Numbered from the stretch's first letter, positions 35,735 through 47,494 are shown. The stretch: DNA of 64,000 bases from Artocarpus heterophyllus (GCA_025403435.1 CM046348.1:29468148-29532147); one strand, 5' to 3'. Notes: generated by a model from the sequence alone, not told the origin. A program made the numbers and translations.

Positions 35735-36379
35735 TGTTGAGGGTGAACTCGACGCCACCGCTGAAGAGACAAACTCTGGTGGTCGGCCAAATAGCTCGAC
35801 AGAGCTACCAGGGAGCAAACTATTGACCCCGACAACAACGTACGCTACGTTCGAGGTGCTTCTTAGGGCCCCCAAGGCTGCACCCCTAGTAGGTTGCCAC
35901 CTCAGGCTATGCACCAGCTCGGGTCGGATTATTCTCATTCATAAAGTAGACTGCTACTCGCCACCACAGGCCAACAAACGGCAAATAACTCACCGTCCGA
36001 TGGAAGCCAATCCATCGACGGAGGGACGTGACACTTGTCACCTACTACCTGACACACCTTGATGTGATACCCGGGTTGTGGGCAAAACCCACTTGACACC
36101 CGGTCCAAGTGGTAACCTATAAATGAGATGCATTTATTGCATTTTAGAGAGAGAGGCTCCTTCCCACCTAACAAGCTCTCGTCCTCAGCTGAGCAACCCC
36201 TGCCTTGAGCATCATAGAGCCCTTGTCTATTGACTGACACCCTTTTCTCTCACCTTTGAAGCGTCCCTCCTCTTGTTGCAGGTACACCCGACTGGGTAGA
36301 GACGAGTTAAGAAAAGCTAAACACCGTGTGCAGCCGCACGTGGTGTTGATCCGATGTCGGACCACAGTAAGCATCAACA
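35735..36379 (+). repeat. 3' LTR (Gypsy-type) with TATA box
   Basis: 645 bp with inverted ends TGTTGAGG...GCATCAACA. CCTATAAATGAGATGC near 36116 is a likely TATA box in the plus direction, and the polypurine tract sits directly upstream. The 5-mers on either side (GCTAA, ATCAT) do not match, as expected for one LTR of a larger, truncated element. Confidence 0.75.
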
Positions 36380-36865
36380 ATCATTATTGTTTTCTAAAAA
36401 TGATATATAAATTCTACACAAAGATTTACATGAACATCAGAACGTTGACAAATGAAAATAGACAATAACAACATGTTATTAAACTGAAGGAAATACATAT
36501 TACAAGTTTTTTTTTGGGTGCAGGCAATGCCTTTAAGCCAATATTAACGGTATAGTTCATTAACATAAAAGGTGCTTGTATGATACATGTCAAACGCATA
36601 TACACAGTCAGGATAAAAACGGCATTTAAAAGGTTGTGGAAGGTGGGTATTAATTAGTCAAGTTGGTAAGGCCAAGGATATATTGTAAAAAGTACATATT
36701 ATAAAAAATCTTTTTCGTCCTCAACCGAATTAATTAATTTTCTTATAGTTAGGCTTCCATCTTTCAATAGGAGGTATTTGGTCTATTTTATTGTTATAAC
36801 TCTATATAAATAGCCGGATGGCCTCATAAGCACACAGGTGTACTTTAACATGACTGTGTGTCTGC
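36380..36865. other. Intergenic DNA, no gene recognised
   Basis: AT-rich; only short open frames and no repeat boundaries seen. Confidence 0.6.
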
Positions 36866-37657
36866 TAGGGGTGAACGGCGGGCGGTTTGATGGTTTTTAG
36901 GCGGGTGCGGTGTGGTTTTTTTGGATGGTGGGTTGGCGATTAACCAACCCGCAAACCGCCCACCACATGACGGGTGGTTTCGTTTTGGTTTTGGGTTGTT
37001 GCGGGCGGGTGCGGGCGGGTTAGACCTATGCTATTGCCCAATGTAATGTTTTAGACTTTTTTTTTAGAAAGTGAAGAAATTTTGTAGAAAATATAAGATG
37101 ATAATACATAAAGCATTCCCAACAAGTTTGATGCTTAAAGACAGTGACCATATTCAAAAATACAAATAAAGAAACATAATCATTCACTGCAACAAGAAAC
37201 ATCAACTACAGATGAAGTGATAAACAAAATCAAGAGTCCATAAAGATTAAAGCCTATTCACTGGGTTCGAAAATAATAGAATGCTACAAATAAAATGATG
37301 AACAAAGTCAAGTGTTCTTTTTCTTTTAGGGCTTTCTCTACTAACTTACTTGATTTGAATTTTGATCACTTCACAAAATAATAGGAGAATTTCCAGTTTT
37401 CAATATGTCAAGAGGCAGCCGAGCCTGTACTTGGAGTGTTGGATTGTTCAATCATCTCTAAAATAAGAACAAAATCAAATAAATGATAAGTTTTTTTTTA
37501 AATATATAGGCGGGCGGGTGTGGGTTAAACCCACCCTAAAAAACTTAAAACCAAACCCGCCCACCGAATATATTGGTGGGCAGAAGTAAACCCGTTTTTT
37601 TTGAGATGGACGGGCGCGGGCGGTTGGCGGGTACGAGGCGGTTTTTGTACAGCCCTA
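36866..37657. mobile_element. Non-autonomous hAT element
   Basis: The ends TAGGGGTGAACGG and TTTGTACAGCCCTA form the TAGGGSTG terminal inverted repeat of hAT elements. Eight-bp flanks GTGTCTGC (36858-36865) and GTGTTTGC (37658-37665) match at 7 of 8 positions, the target length for hAT. Both ends carry GC-rich GGCGGGYGG repeats in opposite orientation (36875-37020 and 37500-37650), around an AT-rich core. There is no transposase ORF in the 792 bp. Confidence 0.92.
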
Positions 37658-37974
37658 GTGTTTGCTCCTCTTTTTCTTTTCTCTTTTCTTGCCTTCTGAT
37701 TTCTGCCCTATTTGTCTGCTTCTTTATTAATTTGTTTTCCAGTTTTCCTTTTTATTAAAAAAATTCTGCGGCTTCCCATTTTTTTTCCTTGGCTTTTGTT
37801 TTCACACCCAGTTTGCTGCTTTTTTATTAATCTATTCTCTTATGTGTACTTACTTTCCCCCTGCTTCTGTTTACGTACTCCTCTCACCCTCAATCAATAT
37901 CATGAAGCCCTCGGACGCTTGAACATCTGCAACAAGAAAACATCCCCAAGGTTCCTTCTCTTACGTTTCGTGCC
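37658..37974. other. T/C-rich intergenic DNA
   Basis: Pyrimidine-rich; two overlapping short plus ORFs (37573-37758, 37712-37978) are low complexity and not supported as genes. Confidence 0.5.
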
Positions 37975-39289
37975 CTAAATACTGTAATATTATACATATT
38001 ATTAATAAATAAATAAATAATAACATTTATTATTATTTTAAAAATTTATATATGTTATAAATATATTTATAAACATTGAAAAAATTTCATAATTATTAAT
38101 GTGACTATAAATTTAGCATATAAGTGTTATATGCTTAGGGATAAAATTTATAGATAATAATCTAAATAGTCTGTAATAATTAATTAAAGTTTGGGATCTT
38201 TAATTAAATATTACAAGTACGGCACAATCTCATTTAGAATGAAATAGTCATTATCTGGGCTATTAATATAGAGACATTGGATTAGAGGTATTTTATATAA
38301 TGAGATTATATAGGACTGGACCAGATAAATTATGAATCTCTAATAATCATCCGTTACAAATAGAGTATTCAAATTTAACACTATGATGATCATATATTTG
38401 ACAGTCTTAATACTGAGTATTTATTAGACTCTTATTTATGACATTATGTTTTTTGACTTGCATGGTAAGATTTGTCTAAGCACAGATCACAACTTAGCAT
38501 CTTAGAAACATAATGTAATAAATAGCTGGAAATAATATTATACAGATATGGAATCCATTTCTTCCCTATGGAAGTTAGAAAATAGTTCTCTTGAGTGATA
38601 ATTCGAGGTTTGAACAGTAGAGTGCTCGTTCATAATAAGATTATGAATTAACTGTTCATTAGAGAATTATTAGAACTCAAGAATAAAGATGTAATAAGAG
38701 AGGTGAACGGATATTGAACCTAGCTCTTATCATGAACTATTTATGAAGGACTGACTTATATGTAATGATTATATCAATGGACTATTGTGAATTTTCTTTG
38801 AGTAATTTTACTATAATCTCAAGAGTTTAGTTTCAAGTTTTTAGTAGAATAACACTAAAACTAATAAATTTGGCACATTAATCAAAGAGTTTAATTAATT
38901 GTCAAATTTATTGGAGCTTGGGTTATAGGTCCATAGGTCCCCAATACCACCTCTACAACACTATATTGGATTTATGCATAGAATAAATTATACATATTTA
39001 GTTTGAAATTATTGAATTCTGAATTAATTATTTCACACTTGAATTATTAATGTGACACAGAAAAATGTTCTCTGTGACACATAATGTAATGTGATAAATG
39101 TTGTCACATTGAACTGAGCATTAATTAATTAATTAATTTTAAAATATATTCTTAAATAAATGTGATTTATTTTTAAATTTAAACTTAAATATATATATAT
39201 ATATGGTTTTGAATTAAATCTTTTTATATATATTAGATTTTATTATTTATTAATATATATATATATTACATAAAAAAAATTTATGTTTT

Positions 39290-39330
<41 letters not shown>

Positions 39331-39407
39331 CGAATCATGAGTGATTCATTTTTTACCCATATATATAAAAAAAAAAAAAAAGAAACGTAAAGTTTAACGA
39401 TTTTTAA

Positions 39408-39447
<40 letters not shown>

Positions 39448-39940
39448 GAATCATGTCTTGATTCGTATTAAAAAAAAAGGAAAAGAAAAGGTTAGAATCA
39501 TGCAAAATAAATTATTTTCTTATATATCTGATATGGTATTGAAAAATTATTAATGGCTCAGATATAAAAAGAAAGATATAACAGTTATCTCAAAAAAATT
39601 TCACTCACGTAACTTTCACAGAATATTTAGAGAGAAAAACAAAAAGTTCTTCTCTAAAAAAGGTCTGATATCTCAAGTGTTGAGGACATAGTAGATTCAG
39701 AAAAGTGTGAGAAAAATTCATTCTTGCAGTTTAACGCCTACTTGTCTTTCTATTGATATGGAGGCCTAGATTAAAAGATCGTGGTATCAAAGAGAAAAGT
39801 TAGGATACCTTAATAATCTTTAAAAGATTGATAAAAATTTTTAAAGCTTTCTGTTATTAATTAAAATTATATAGCTATTAGAACAAAATTTTTAAAAAAT
39901 TTTTGTTTCTCAATGATCCGTTTCTTTCACTACTAGGGTG
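37975..39940 (+). mobile_element. Copia-type 5' LTR and leader, truncated
   Basis: A roughly 1.8-kb AT-rich block ends just before TGGTATCAAAGAG (39782-39794), a PBS similar to the initiator Met-tRNA complement, so it reads as a plus-strand 5' LTR. Its order of short motifs parallels the solo LTR at 25739-27515, including GAGCTTGGGTTATAGGTCC near 38920. About 150 bp of leader follows before the MITE at 39936. No gag follows. The left boundary is approximate. (TA)n tracts lie at 39293-39328 and 39408-39440. Confidence 0.55.
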
Positions 39941-40122
39941 TTTGGAATGGTGGTGGGAACCAGTGGTGAGAACCACTTTTACTGTAGCATGGGAGAGTTT
40001 TATACTATAGCATATTTTTTTATTGTTACTGTAGCATATGAGAACTTTATACAATATTTTATACTATTTATAACTAAAATTGTGGTAGAAACTAAATGAT
40101 TCCCACCACTACCAAATACCCC
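39936..40122. mobile_element. Tourist-like (PIF/Harbinger) MITE
   Basis: The ends GGGTGTTTGGAATGGTGG and CCACTACCAAATACCCC are inverted repeats. Flanking CTA (39933-39935) and TTA (40123-40125) fit a 3-bp TNA target with one change. 187 bp, no coding capacity. Confidence 0.75.
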
Positions 40123-40125
40123 TTA

Positions 40126-41780
40126 CATTTTCGTATTTTAATTCCAACGCCTTCTTCTTCTCCTTCTTCTTCTTCTCTTTCAAGGTTTTCTTTTCTTTTC
40201 TCTTTCTGTTGGATTTTCTTCTTCTTCTTCTTTTATCTGCTAAAAAAAAATCCCCAATTCCCCCTAAGGTTGTCTTTTCTTCTCTCTTTCTGTTTCAATT
40301 TTTTTCTTCAGAACCAAACGAGATTTCTCATCCTAATTTTGGGTACAGAAGACGGAGAATAAGCAGAGAAAGGAGGAGAAGCAGCGCCCAAACGGTGAGT
40401 TTTGCAGGTATAACACTGTTGAAAATTTCGTTCATGTATGTTGTGCTCTGCTGTTTTTTCTTTATTTTTTATTTCTTCTTTGCTTTTCTATTGCGTCTTA
40501 TCTCTTTCTTTTTTTTCCTTTTGATTTTGATGGTAAAGGCATTCATACCGTCTCCTTACTTGCAAAGCCTATGGAGGAGAACATGACGATGTCTTGAATT
40601 TAGTTTAATTTACATCCTGTACACAACTTATCAAGCTTCAACTTTGACTCTCTATTCTCAGTACCAATTTCTCTCTCTTCCTTATGTCACTCAAGAAATC
40701 AACCTCTCTCTCTCTTTCATTTTCAGTTTCTCGCTCTTTTCTTTTGTTGATGCAATTTTTCCTTTGATTTTGTATTGCAGGCATAGATGTTTGAAAAAGG
40801 ATAAAAAAAAAAAAAAAAAAAGAACTCCCTCCCTCTCTCTCAATGTATTTTTTGAACAACTCTAATGTTTTTTTATTAGGTGTGGTTTCTAATGACAGGA
40901 AGTTCCACCGAAATGCAGCACGGTTCAGGTCACCTTTCCTGAGATCAGCACCACTATCAACGAGAAGATATACAAGTATTTCTGTTGAAATCTTCAAATC
41001 ATGAGGTTTTTTATTTTGTTTCTCACCCCATTTCTTTTCCCATTTTTTCCATTGATTTTTTACTGTTTTCATTTGGTTTGAATTTACTTTAAGTTGCCGT
41101 TTGGTTTCATACTAATGTAGACTTTCTTTTGCCATTTGTTATGCTTTCAATGGATTATTGAGGTAGAAGTTCTAAATACGAATATAATAGAAGGGTATTC
41201 ATCGTTAACATTTCTACTTAGACACGTGTATTGTAAGCTGTGTGTTTCATAAGGCAATGCCCTTTTATTGTTTGTTCTTTTCTTTAATCGTTTCCATTCC
41301 AGCCAACAAGGGAAACAACCCTAAGTCAATGCGTCTGAGCAAGGTAGTACACGTGAAAGACAGCAATTCGAGATTTAAGCCGAGTTGAAGAGCTGGAGGG
41401 ACGTGGCGCGAACAAGTATAGACAAGCGTGTGCCGCACGGGACCTTGCTCGAACGCGATACACCCGAACAAGAACGTTGACTCTGACGAGATGGAGCCCA
41501 CTTTTGATAATGCTGACCGACGAACTTCTGCATCAGGTGTACGGCGGCCTTGTGGCAGAAAGGTTTAATGCGCGATCCGACGGTGATGAAGGAGAGTGAT
41601 ATGCACTCTTTCTTTTTTACACAGTGGTGTGTTTGTTTTATGCCGATGCCTTTTTTTGGCAAGATCAGGATGGATAGGGAACAAGTCAGTGTCCAAAGCC
41701 AATTTGCATTTTGCTATCCATTAAATATTTATAGTGCGCTTGACGAAGGGAAGTTGGATTATTATTTTAGTTATAAATAA
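40126..41780 (+). other. Possible spliced gene or gene fragment, unrecognised
   Basis: Several segments look exonic within AT-rich DNA. A CTTCTTCTT-rich leader-like stretch (40140-40390) ends at AACG|GTGAGT. A segment at about 40900-40974, after a TTCTAATGACAG acceptor, ends before GTATTTC and reads EVPPKCSTVQVTFPEI in one frame. A GC-richer segment at 41364-41602 is open for about 80 codons (contains RVEELEGRGANKYRQACAAR and LLHQVYGGLVAERFNARSD) and ends in TGA. I recognise none of them, and the reading frames do not join simply. It could be a captured gene fragment, a pseudogene or a non-coding transcript. Confidence 0.3.
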
Positions 41781-42050
41781 TATAAAATTTTTACATATTA
41801 TATTAAAAATAGCTTTAACTAATAATTTTTACCATTATGTTAAACATTTTATTAAAGAACCATATTAGATAGCAAATAAACATAGAATTTGGTGGAACAA
41901 GCACGTTTTTTAATTGTTATTTTCTATTATAATAATGCGATTTCAGAGCTAAATACTTATTAAACAACTGCGTTGCTCTCACATGATTTGGTTCTTAGCT
42001 TGTAAAAAGATTGTCTATATAGTGCAAGGTATGTAGGAGGCTAATCCGCT

Positions 42051-42424
42051 GTCTCTTTAAATAATTGTGTAATTAACTAGCTAAATCAAGTTTTTCTTAT
42101 GAAAATTAGTTTTGTTTTGAGTTTTCTTATAAATTAATTTCATGCCAATTAGGATCACATGTAATTGAAAAAAAAAACATTGATTTACTAAAATGTTGGA
42201 CTAATGTAATAGTATTCATACATTGTTTTTATATCTCTTAAACTACCAATGAAAAAAGTGGGTAGAATATTTTTTTTACTTATTTTAGTAAATCAATGTT
42301 TTTTTACAATTACTTATGATCCTAATTGGCATGAAATTAACTTATAAAAAAACTAAAAATAAACCTAATTTTCCTTTTAAAAAACCTAATTTAGCTAATT
42401 AATTACACGAATATTTAAAGATCT
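42051..42424. mobile_element. Foldback MITE
   Basis: A left arm (42051-42195) and a right arm (42280-42424) are imperfect reverse complements. They share TGTAATTAAYTAGCTAAAT, CATGCCAATTAGGATCA and ACATTGATTTACTAAAA. The loop is about 85 bp. No clear target duplication was found, so the superfamily is open. Confidence 0.75.
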
Positions 42425-42841
42425 CTAATAGCTCAAAAGAGCTATTAATTTTTTTATATTAAAAATACTCTTATCTTTTACAATCATATTGCATAAAAAT
42501 GCTAATGTCACCACTAGCCTTATGAAAAAATCATTTTTTAATTTTTGTTATTCAATTTGTTATGTTTGTTGAAACAAGAAACTCGTATGTATTGGGTTGC
42601 CAAAGTCATATTTCCTAGCTAAAAAACAATTGAATTATACAAATTGTAAAACTTACATTCAAGCAACATATATTATGCAACACACAACAAAAAGCACGTG
42701 CCATCTCTACTGGTTTATTTAAAAAATAATAAAACTGCTTTTCTCAATTAAAAAAAAAAAGAAAAAAGTTGCATATTAGAGAAATCTTTTTCTCCCTCAC
42801 CCCTTTTTTATTCCAATAGAGATGCAATGTTAGAACTTATA

Positions 42842-42992
42842 GGGTGTTTGACAAAGTAGTTCAAACTATTGGTTTGAACTGTAAACAGTATAAAACTCTC
42901 ACATATTATAGTAAAAAGCTATAGTATAAAACTATTACATGCTACAGTTATCAAGCTCAAACTAATGATTTAAACTACTCTCTTCAACATCC
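42842..42992. mobile_element. Small Tourist-like MITE
   Basis: It starts GGGTGTTTGACAAAGTAG and ends with the approximate reverse complement, CTACTCTCTTCAACATCC. This resembles the MITE at 39936. A TNA-type flank is possible but not clean. Confidence 0.55.
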
Positions 42993-43539
42993 TATTAATA
43001 GGACAAGACACATCATACAATAGTTATATAAGCGAACTCAAATTATGATTTAGTTATATGATACCACATAGTCTTGCTCCACAGTTGAAAAAAAAATTAA
43101 AAAATAAACATTTACTACGAAATGGGGTATTACAAAGACAACAGACACATTTAGTACATGTTTACTCCACATAACGAGAGGAAAATGTTTTCCTTTCTAC
43201 TTTATGCCTTTTTAACAAAATCGAGTTAAAATTTAACCAAGCCCATGTGATATGATAAAAAGACCGAAGAAAGATAAGTCAATCATAACTCCCTTTGACA
43301 TAAATTATGGATAAATTAAAATGAACAGCAACATCCTTATGTAACCAATGATGATTTTGTTTGCTCACAGGCATTTAGTAGCTGTAAGTTGATGAGATTT
43401 GCACATTCATATTCCTAAATTTGATAAATACCAGAATGGAAGTTGAATAGTCCCCAATTCCACAACCCAATAGATAAACAAATGCTGGAAAGAAAATCAA
43501 TAATTCACATTCTTATTCCTCTACTTCCATTTTGCAAAG
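42993..43539. other. AT-rich intergenic DNA
   Basis: Nothing recognised. Confidence 0.6.
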
Positions 43540-43544
43540 GTATT

Positions 43545-45888
43545 TGTAACGCCCCTATATGGGGGTTAACAGTTTTTAATGAGATAAAATAAAAATAAAT
43601 AATAAAAGTAAAACCTTAAAAATAAAATTTACCCGGGACTTAAATGAAAACTCCCAACTCAAAAATAAAAATATAAACGACAAATAAACCACAGTTTAAT
43701 GTAGCACCTTAAATTTAATAATATAAACTGTTGTCATCATCATTTTAACCCTCAATACATTGTAATACAGTCACAGAAAGTAACAATTGATGCTTACATT
43801 ATCATGAAGAACATTCTCAACAATTGAAGCAGTCCCAATGTAATATAGCTACATCACTTCCTCAACTATATTTCTCGTAGCCACCTCACACTTAGTGAGT
43901 CCTGAAAAGATAAAAATATAAGGGTATGAGCAACACTATGCTCAGTAGAGAAAGCCATTACTCACCTTTAGGTTTTTATCATTACCACATTAAAACCTGC
44001 ATGGTTAGTAGGTTACATCATATTCCAGATTATGAGGTTTATTATGATCACATCTTATGGATACCGTAGTTAATCATTACCAAGTGTCATAATTACACAT
44101 TTATACAAATATTACCAATCATCATTGTTCCTAGGTATCCATGTTAAATTGAGTATCACTCAACTCATCGAAACCCAAATGGGCGCACTTGATCACCCTA
44201 TAAACATTCCAAGGGTGTTCCGGTGAGGGGACATCAAGCCCCGAGTCCTCACCAAATCAATTCCTGTACAGTGTGTTCTGGGACTTTCAACCCAAGGAAG
44301 CGTCATCACCTTCCCCCTATTTTACCTTTTTGGGTATTTATGCCCAAGGACGTAACCGCCGCCCTCTTCATGTCTCACAATTTCTCTATATTGAATCATT
44401 ATTAATAGAGTTAGTTTTCCTAACCATGCTTCTCAATTTATAACATGTGTCAATTCATTATGTTCCTCGCCGTACAATACAAGACGAGTCCATGTCATAG
44501 TTTCATATGTGATACTCATATAATATCAGTTCAACATAGATATATATATATTGCGGCAAAACAATCAATTTTAATTCTATAAAAACCTCACAAAAGATGA
44601 GTAATAGAATCCCTACCTTTCAAGCTTATCAACAATCTTTTAATCCTGGAATCAATTAACGTTAGCTCCATACTCCCTTGATCCTAAGGCGTGCATAAGG
44701 ACAATTAAAACTAAAGCACAACATACAACTACATTCATAAATAAATCATGTGTAAACCTATCTTACTAGTATGCCATTAAAGCTTTTATATAAATCTCTT
44801 TTGAATACCACAGTAAACAATTTTTGTCTTAACACAATATAAAATGTGAACAAGTAATCTATATGTTTTAGTCCCTAATAAGATTCATCAATCACTTAGG
44901 ATAATATTGGAAAGGTTGCAAGACATTAAAGAATTAGGTGGTGAGCAAAGATGGGTTCTTGGTTCAGGTTAGCAGCTGGTATACCATAACAAACTGGCAG
45001 ATTTACTAGTTTCCAATACAAAAATTGAATAATTCTTAGAAAATAAAATACAACTCTGATTTAGGTTTATGATAGCTCGTTAGAAAGCCTAGGATGCTAC
45101 TTTTCAAATATGCAAACCAATTCATAAAATTCATTTTAATTTAATCTTAGAATTTCAAGAAATAGCCACTGCCCATAGAGGTATTATAAAGTTTAACAAT
45201 ATAAATTTTCTGTCTAGAGCATATACACTTAGACTTCATACATATGCTCCAAAATAGCAACAAACATATACTTAGGTTTAAGAACGCAAATTTGAATAAT
45301 CCTTTAGTATAAAAGAAAATTTATAAATGAAACACTAAATTTGTTCATAAGATTCTAACCTCGGATTATGGTTAGTTGGAAGCTTGAAATGGCTTCAAAA
45401 CAGGTTCCTTTACTTCGGTATGACTGAAATTCTTGCTCAAATGGAGGTGATGGTGGCTGATTTTTATGGCTGCCTTGAAGAAGTTCTCTAAGTATTTTGC
45501 TTCAGCAAAGAAATAAGAAGAAGAGTGTGGGAACCGTGGAAGAGAAAGGAAGAAAAGATGAAGTCTTTGAAGAGAAGTGATAGAAACAATTATAGAGGAG
45601 ACATGTTGAAGCATGTCACGGAGGAAATAAAGAAAATGAGGGTCAAGAGTAGTTGGAAAAGATATCCTTATGTCTCATCTAAAGACTTTAACACACATAA
45701 TGCCAATATGACATTTTTGAGATTTATTAGAAGTTCTAAGGCTTTTTAGTAATCATACTAAATAAATATAGGAGAATTTTAGAAAATTTAAAAATAGATA
45801 AAAATAAATTTAAATGAAGCAATTTTTTTATACATTAAAAATTAATTTAATTACCTCAATACCCGTTAGGAGAATAACGGGTGTCACA
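43545..45888 (-). repeat. 3' LTR of the LOG/NABP element
   Basis: 2,344 bp, TGTAACGCCCC...GGTGTCACA. It differs from the other LTR by about a dozen bases and one or two single-base indels as read by eye. Minus ORF 45372-45614 occurs in both LTRs but has no recognised motif. Confidence 0.98.
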
Positions 45889-45904
45889 GCTCTACCCCCC
45901 TTAA
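45889..45904 (-). other. Polypurine tract
   Basis: The minus strand reads TTAAGGGGGGTAGAGC immediately before the 3' LTR, the expected primer for plus-strand DNA synthesis. Confidence 0.9.
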
Positions 45905-46559
45905 AGAAATTTCGTCCTCGAAATTTCAATTCTAGCAATACTAGTAAAAATTTTAATTCCATTATGATTCCAATTCCGAGTCTAAACCGTTAATATTGTT
46001 TATCTTCCAAATTTAAGTTATCGTATCTCCACTTATTTACTTGCATAATAAATCTTACTCCTAAATCCCTCAATGAGAGTATTTCTGACAAGTTTCAACT
46101 TATAACACCGTATAATAGTCTAAGAATCTGATCAGGCATACATATTTACCATACCATGATTCCAGTCCTTCATTGTCCATGGACTGTGATTTACAATCAC
46201 ATTTAAGGAGATTGCTAGAAAAATTTTATATACTTCATCTTTAGGTTCCTTTTCCTTTTTGAGTAAGGAAAAGTCAAATATATTTGATTTCATACCTCAA
46301 CTAATAAACTAAAACATAATCATAAAACATATATCACAAACACTTATATTCAAAACCATACATTAAACTTATTCATAGAGATATTAAACGGAATCTCAGA
46401 GTTGCAAACATACCCGACATATTTTTCATTAAACAGCTATCCTCATGACACAAACATTCAACCCAAATAATATACTCATATTTCATATGGAATATCCCCA
46501 TAACTGACTCTGGTACTTCCACATAATATTAACAGAATATTACACATTACAAACATGAT

Positions 46560-46700
46560 ACGGATACGTTTCGAGAGTACAAGGCACTCCGTATACCAGC
46601 TATCCATATCATGCATGCTTAGAGGATACAAAAACATCGATAAACAAAAGATCGGACCTTAAGAAGGATGCGTTTCGAAAGCATCAAGTACTCCATATCC
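46560..46700. repeat. Direct repeat in the element's 3' untranslated region
   Basis: GGATACGTTTCGAGAGTACAAGG...ACTCCGTAT (from 46560) recurs in diverged form from 46664. The 45905-46843 interval otherwise shows no gene. Confidence 0.6.
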
Positions 46701-46843
46701 AGCCGTCCCGGCATTAGACTCAATGAATCTAAAAGATTGAACAACGACGTACCACAAGAAATACAGAATACAAGGTAAACGGTTATTCGTGACACACGAA
46801 ATACAGACACACATGCCTACATGCCATAGATAAAACAAAAAGA

Positions 46844-47494
46844 TTACAGATGGAGATTCAAATCAATTGGCCGCTCTCGGCTTTCCCTTTCCCATTCAAG
46901 CTTGGATGTTGCAGTGTCGGATTCTGGATGTATGATTTGCATTTTATCTATCAATTCCTCAGCTGTTGAAGCAGTAACAAAGATTTGTCTCTCCGATTCT
47001 GTAGTGATGTTTTCTTCCACAGCGTAATCTAGAAATTTCAAAAGACCGTCATAAAACCCATTTACATTCAGCAGTCCCAAAGGTTTGGAATAAAAGCCCA
47101 ACAATTGCCCACAAGCAACTACGAATATTTCCTCAAGAGTACCTAGACCACCAGGTAATGCTATAAAAGCATCAGAATTATAGATTATGTCTTTAAAATT
47201 TTTAGGGATACTCCTGACTCCTTCTCCCTTACCTATGGCTTCCTTATAAAGGTTTCCTTCAACTGGAATATGAGGCCAAATTCTTACAACTGTAGCGTCG
47301 CTAGACCTAGCTGCTAGTGCCATATTTTCCATCATTTTTATACTACCACCCCCATAGATTATGTTAATCTTCTTGTGTGCTAGGACTTGCCCTAAGTGAT
47401 TTGCAGCTTCTAAATAAGCTTTATCTTTTTCAAGGCTGGAACCACAAAAGACACAGACATTCTTTATTTTCTTCGTGGACTGGGAGGTAGACAT
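46844..47494 (-). CDS. LOG-like protein (cytokinin-activating enzyme family), retroelement-borne
   Basis: An ATG at 47492-47494 opens 216 codons, the usual length of plant LOG proteins (about 210-220). The frame is open 13 codons further upstream but only from a GTG, so the ATG is preferred. Family landmarks are CVFCGSS (residues 14-20), YGGGS (47-51), DAFIALPGGLGTLEE (108-122, containing PGGxGTxxE) and KPLGLLNVNGFYDGLL (137-152). LOG enzymes release active cytokinin bases from cytokinin riboside 5'-monophosphates in the cytosol or nucleus. Here the segment before DAFIALPGG, which in active LOGs carries the MHxRKxxM motif with its substrate-handling Arg, reads IPKNFKDIIYN and is about three residues shorter, so activity is doubtful. 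Plant LOG genes normally have several introns; this copy has none, consistent with capture from mRNA. Confidence 0.9.
   Translation of the reverse strand: MSTSQSTKKIKNVCVFCGSSLEKDKAYLEAANHLGQVLAHKKINIIYGGGSIKMMENMALAARSSDATVVRIWPHIPVEGNLYKEAIGKGEGVRSIPKNFKDIIYNSDAFIALPGGLGTLEEIFVVACGQLLGFYSKPLGLLNVNGFYDGLLKFLDYAVEENITTESERQIFVTASTAEELIDKMQIIHPESDTATSKLEWERESRERPIDLNLHL

Noticed and set aside
35550..36062. Plus-strand 170-aa ORF
   Set aside because: It crosses an LTR boundary and polypurine tract and has no recognisable domain; a chance frame in GC-richer LTR sequence.
40638..41072. Minus-strand 144-aa ORF
   Set aside because: Low-complexity Lys/Glu/Phe sequence from poly-A/T and CT tracts.
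45372..45614. Minus ORF present in both LTRs of the LOG/NABP element (copy at 52110-52352)
   Set aside because: Two copies exist only because LTRs are duplicated; the sequence is Ser/His/Phe-rich with no known domain.
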